Assembly: GCF_012849095.1 (NCBI RefSeq)
Contig: NZ_CP051680.1
Location: 6,692,001 to 6,756,000, forward strand
DNA length: 64,000 nucleotides
Direction: 5' to 3'
Source of the DNA: Cohnella herbarum
Lineage (GTDB): Bacteria > Bacillota > Bacilli > Paenibacillales > Paenibacillaceae
A program made the position numbers and the translations under genes. Positions within the stretch are counted from its first letter, which is position 1; the number at the start of each line of letters is the position of its first letter. Below are positions 62,002-64,000 of the stretch, one piece after another. The notes under the pieces are model-generated. The model saw nothing but the letters and a program-made list of their open reading frames with translations, ran no database searches and was not told the DNA's origin.

Positions 62002-63468
62002 TTGTCCATTCGCGTGAAGCTCGTCCTATCCTACTTGGCTATGTTGGTCGTGCCGTTCGTGCTGTCTATCATAGCCTTCGCCGTGATTTTTTATTTCTAC
62101 GCAAGTCACGGCAGTCCGTTTATGAAAATGGTAGAACAGGAAGCGAGCCTGTATGCGGAGATCAAGCTGACGAGCATTCGCGAGCCGGAGCAATTCCTTC
62201 GGAAGGACGTAGCCGAGAATTTCGAAGAGCGATTAAGACAAATGAACATGAATCTGATTATACGAGTGAATCAGGATATTCAATATGCTGCGCCTAGTTT
62301 ACTCTCGTCGGATCTCCTCGGGCAGTTGCCCGCTTTCGGGACGGTATCCGAGGAGGAGGGAGAATTCCGCAAAAAACATAGGATTGCGCGTCATGAGGAC
62401 TTTCTGCTGCCGGACGGGCGCGAAGGCTCTATTTTCGTCGTCGCGGACGACTTCCCGATTTCCAAAGAAATCATGGAAGCTTTTATCTGGTTGGCGGCTA
62501 TCGTTCTGGTTATTTTGGCTCTTACCAACGGGGTGCTGACTTATTTGATGTCGCGCAGCATCATTCGTCCCTTGAAAGCCTTGCAGAGAGCGACGGAAGA
62601 AATTAAAGAAGGCAATCTGAATCATGAGGTCAAACCGCGTTCCAAGGACGAGATCGGGAAGCTTAGCGTTGCATTTGAAGAAATGCGCAAGAAGCTCAAG
62701 GAATCGGTCGAACTGCAACTGCGCTACGAGGAAAACCGCAAAGAATTGGTCTCGAACATCTCGCACGATTTGAAAACGCCGGTTACCGCGATTAAGGGCT
62801 ACGTGGAAGGAATCATTGACGGAGTGACGGACTCGCCCGATAAGCTTGACCGGTACGTCAAGATTATTTATGCCAAAGCGGTGGATATGGATCGGATGAT
62901 CGATGAGCTGTTCCTCATCTCCAAGCTGGAAATGGGCAAACTCACCTTTCAATTCGAACCGGTGGATTTAGGCGCTTATTTGCAAGATTGCGCGCTCGAA
63001 ATACATTTGGATATGGAGAAAAGGGGCATCAAGCTGCAACTGAACATCTTGCCGGGGAATTCGGCGCTCATTATGGCCGATCGCGAGAAGTTAAAGCGCG
63101 TGCTCATGAATATATTGGAAAACGCGATGAAATACATGGATAAACCGGACGGAAGAGTAGGGCTGAACGTCCACATGGAAGAGGGGAGGGCCGTCATCGG
63201 CGTGAGCGATAACGGTCAGGGAATCGCCCAAGAGGTGCTCCCTCATATATTCGATCGGTTTTACCGGGCGGATCCATCCCGTAATTCATCCACCGGCGGG
63301 AGCGGGCTTGGACTGTCTATCGCTAGGCAGATCGTTGAAGAGCATGGCGGTCTGATCTGGGCCGAAAGCGAGCTTGGCATGGGCACAACGGTTTATGTGG
63401 CGTTGCCGCTGCGGAGCAGGGACGAGAGGGGGACAGCGGAACATGGGCACAAAGATCTTGATCATTGA
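62002..63468 (+). CDS. Sensor histidine kinase (HAMP, HisKA, HATPase)
   Basis: TTG after AAAAGGAGC. 488 residues. Membrane helix at about 8-32, extracellular domain, second helix near 160-185 (FIWLAAIVLVILALTNGVL), HAMP, HisKA with VSNISHDLKTPVTAIKGYV, and HATPase with VLMNILENAMKY, GVSDNGQGIA, GGSGLGLSIARQI. Pairs with the OmpR-type regulator that overlaps its end by 26 bp. Likely senses the compound moved by the adjacent ABC transporter. Confidence 0.94.
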   Translation: MSIRVKLVLSYLAMLVVPFVLSIIAFAVIFYFYASHGSPFMKMVEQEASLYAEIKLTSIREPEQFLRKDVAENFEERLRQMNMNLIIRVNQDIQYAAPSLLSSDLLGQLPAFGTVSEEEGEFRKKHRIARHEDFLLPDGREGSIFVVADDFPISKEIMEAFIWLAAIVLVILALTNGVLTYLMSRSIIRPLKALQRATEEIKEGNLNHEVKPRSKDEIGKLSVAFEEMRKKLKESVELQLRYEENRKELVSNISHDLKTPVTAIKGYVEGIIDGVTDSPDKLDRYVKIIYAKAVDMDRMIDELFLISKLEMGKLTFQFEPVDLGAYLQDCALEIHLDMEKRGIKLQLNILPGNSALIMADREKLKRVLMNILENAMKYMDKPDGRVGLNVHMEEGRAVIGVSDNGQGIAQEVLPHIFDRFYRADPSRNSSTGGSGLGLSIARQIVEEHGGLIWAESELGMGTTVYVALPLRSRDERGTAEHGHKDLDH

Positions 63469-64000
63469 AGACGAGCAAATTATAGCGGAGCTGGAGCGGG
63501 ATTATTTGGAGATCAGCGGATTTTCCGTGGATATCGAGAATTGCGGGGAGAAAGGGCTGCAACGCGCGCTCAGATCGGATTACGATCTGATTATTCTCGA
63601 TCTCATGCTGCCGAAGATCGACGGCTTCGAAATCTGCCGGAGAATACGCAACGAGAAGGATATCCCGATTATTATGGTGTCCGCGAAGAAAGAAGATATC
63701 GACAAGATTCGAGGTCTAGGTCTTGGCGCGGATGATTATATCATCAAGCCCTTCAGTCCGGGAGAGCTCGTCGCCCGGGTGAAAGCCCATCTGTCGCGCT
63801 ATGAAAGACTCAGCGGCCGGAAGGAAACCCGCAACGATGAAATCCACATTCACGGGTTGTCGATAGACAAGACGGCTCGTCGCGTATTCGTGAACGAGAA
63901 GGAAGTGACGTTTACGACCAAGGAATTCGATTTGTTGTGCTGTCTGGCCATGAATCCCAATAGGGTATTCAGCAAAGAGCAACTGTTCGATCAGATATGG
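63443..64000 (+). CDS. OmpR-family response regulator (3' end outside window)
   Basis: ATG at 63443 overlaps the kinase gene; 186 codons visible. Receiver domain ILIIEDEQII, phospho-Asp in LIILDLMLPKIDGFE, Thr/Ser in IIMVSAKKED, Lys in DYIIKPFSPGEL. From about residue 130 the winged-helix domain begins (LSIDKTARRVFVNEKEVTFT, TKEFDLLCCLAMNPNRVFSK) and is cut at QLFDQIW by the window end. Confidence 0.95.
   Translation, partial: MGTKILIIEDEQIIAELERDYLEISGFSVDIENCGEKGLQRALRSDYDLIILDLMLPKIDGFEICRRIRNEKDIPIIMVSAKKEDIDKIRGLGLGADDYIIKPFSPGELVARVKAHLSRYERLSGRKETRNDEIHIHGLSIDKTARRVFVNEKEVTFTTKEFDLLCCLAMNPNRVFSKEQLFDQIW

Overview
The window looks like chromosome from an endospore-forming member of the Bacillota, most likely Paenibacillaceae (Cohnella/Paenibacillus-like). 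This is inferred from YesM/YesN two-component pairs beside CUT1-type sugar ABC genes, a long secreted enzyme with three C-terminal SLH domains, an Sda-like sporulation checkpoint protein, many GTG/TTG starts behind strong Shine-Dalgarno (SD) sequences, and a PBSX-type tail module. Coding is dense, with short gaps and frequent ATGA overlaps.

Layout. 1-2.4 kb: end of an RND efflux permease, a TetR-type regulator and a zinc-ribbon membrane protein. 2.5-4.5 kb (minus): aldo/keto reductase and aldose-1-epimerase-like genes. 4.7-17.9 kb: a carbohydrate locus with YesM kinase, YesN regulator, sugar-binding lipoprotein, two permeases, a beta-propeller glycosidase and an 1876-residue SLH-anchored enzyme. 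18-21.5 kb: phosphodiester glycosidase, a decayed LacI-type gene, VOC and SDR proteins, and a DUF3298-like protein. 21.6-26.3 kb (minus): a NarL-type regulator followed by two paralogous 7TM histidine kinases, the second with a degraded ATP-binding domain. 26.4-30.5 kb: an HD-GYP protein, tRNA-Thr(CGT), a class F-like sortase with an LPKTG partner, a polysaccharide deacetylase, a 182-bp nested inverted repeat and tRNA-Thr(TGT).

30.5-49.5 kb is the most interesting block: a complete contractile-tail cluster without capsid, portal, terminase or integrase genes, i.e. a probable R-type tailocin (PBSX-like but headless). It has an ImmA-type protease and XRE repressor, an array of five 17-bp operators over divergent promoters, a sigma-like late activator, terminator-like protein, sheath, tube, a tail chaperone with a programmed -1 frameshift site, a very short tape measure with internal repeats, LysM protein, a frameshifted hub gene, baseplate proteins, two tandem tail-fibre cassettes separated by decayed DNA, and a lysis cassette (XhlA-like protein, holin, glucosaminidase).

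49.5-59.1 kb is ordinary chromosome: lipoprotein, tyrosinase-like protein, Nudix hydrolase, MscL with a zinc ribbon, an MHYT-like/PAS histidine kinase, a diacylglycerol-kinase-like lipid kinase, a 2-hydroxyacid dehydrogenase, a membrane protein, an AlkC/AlkD-like protein and a FUSC-type exporter. 59.4-64 kb is an operon-like run of a secreted protein, an ABC-2 transporter, a sensor kinase and an OmpR-type regulator cut by the window end.

All assignments come from reading motifs in the sequence; no database search was run.
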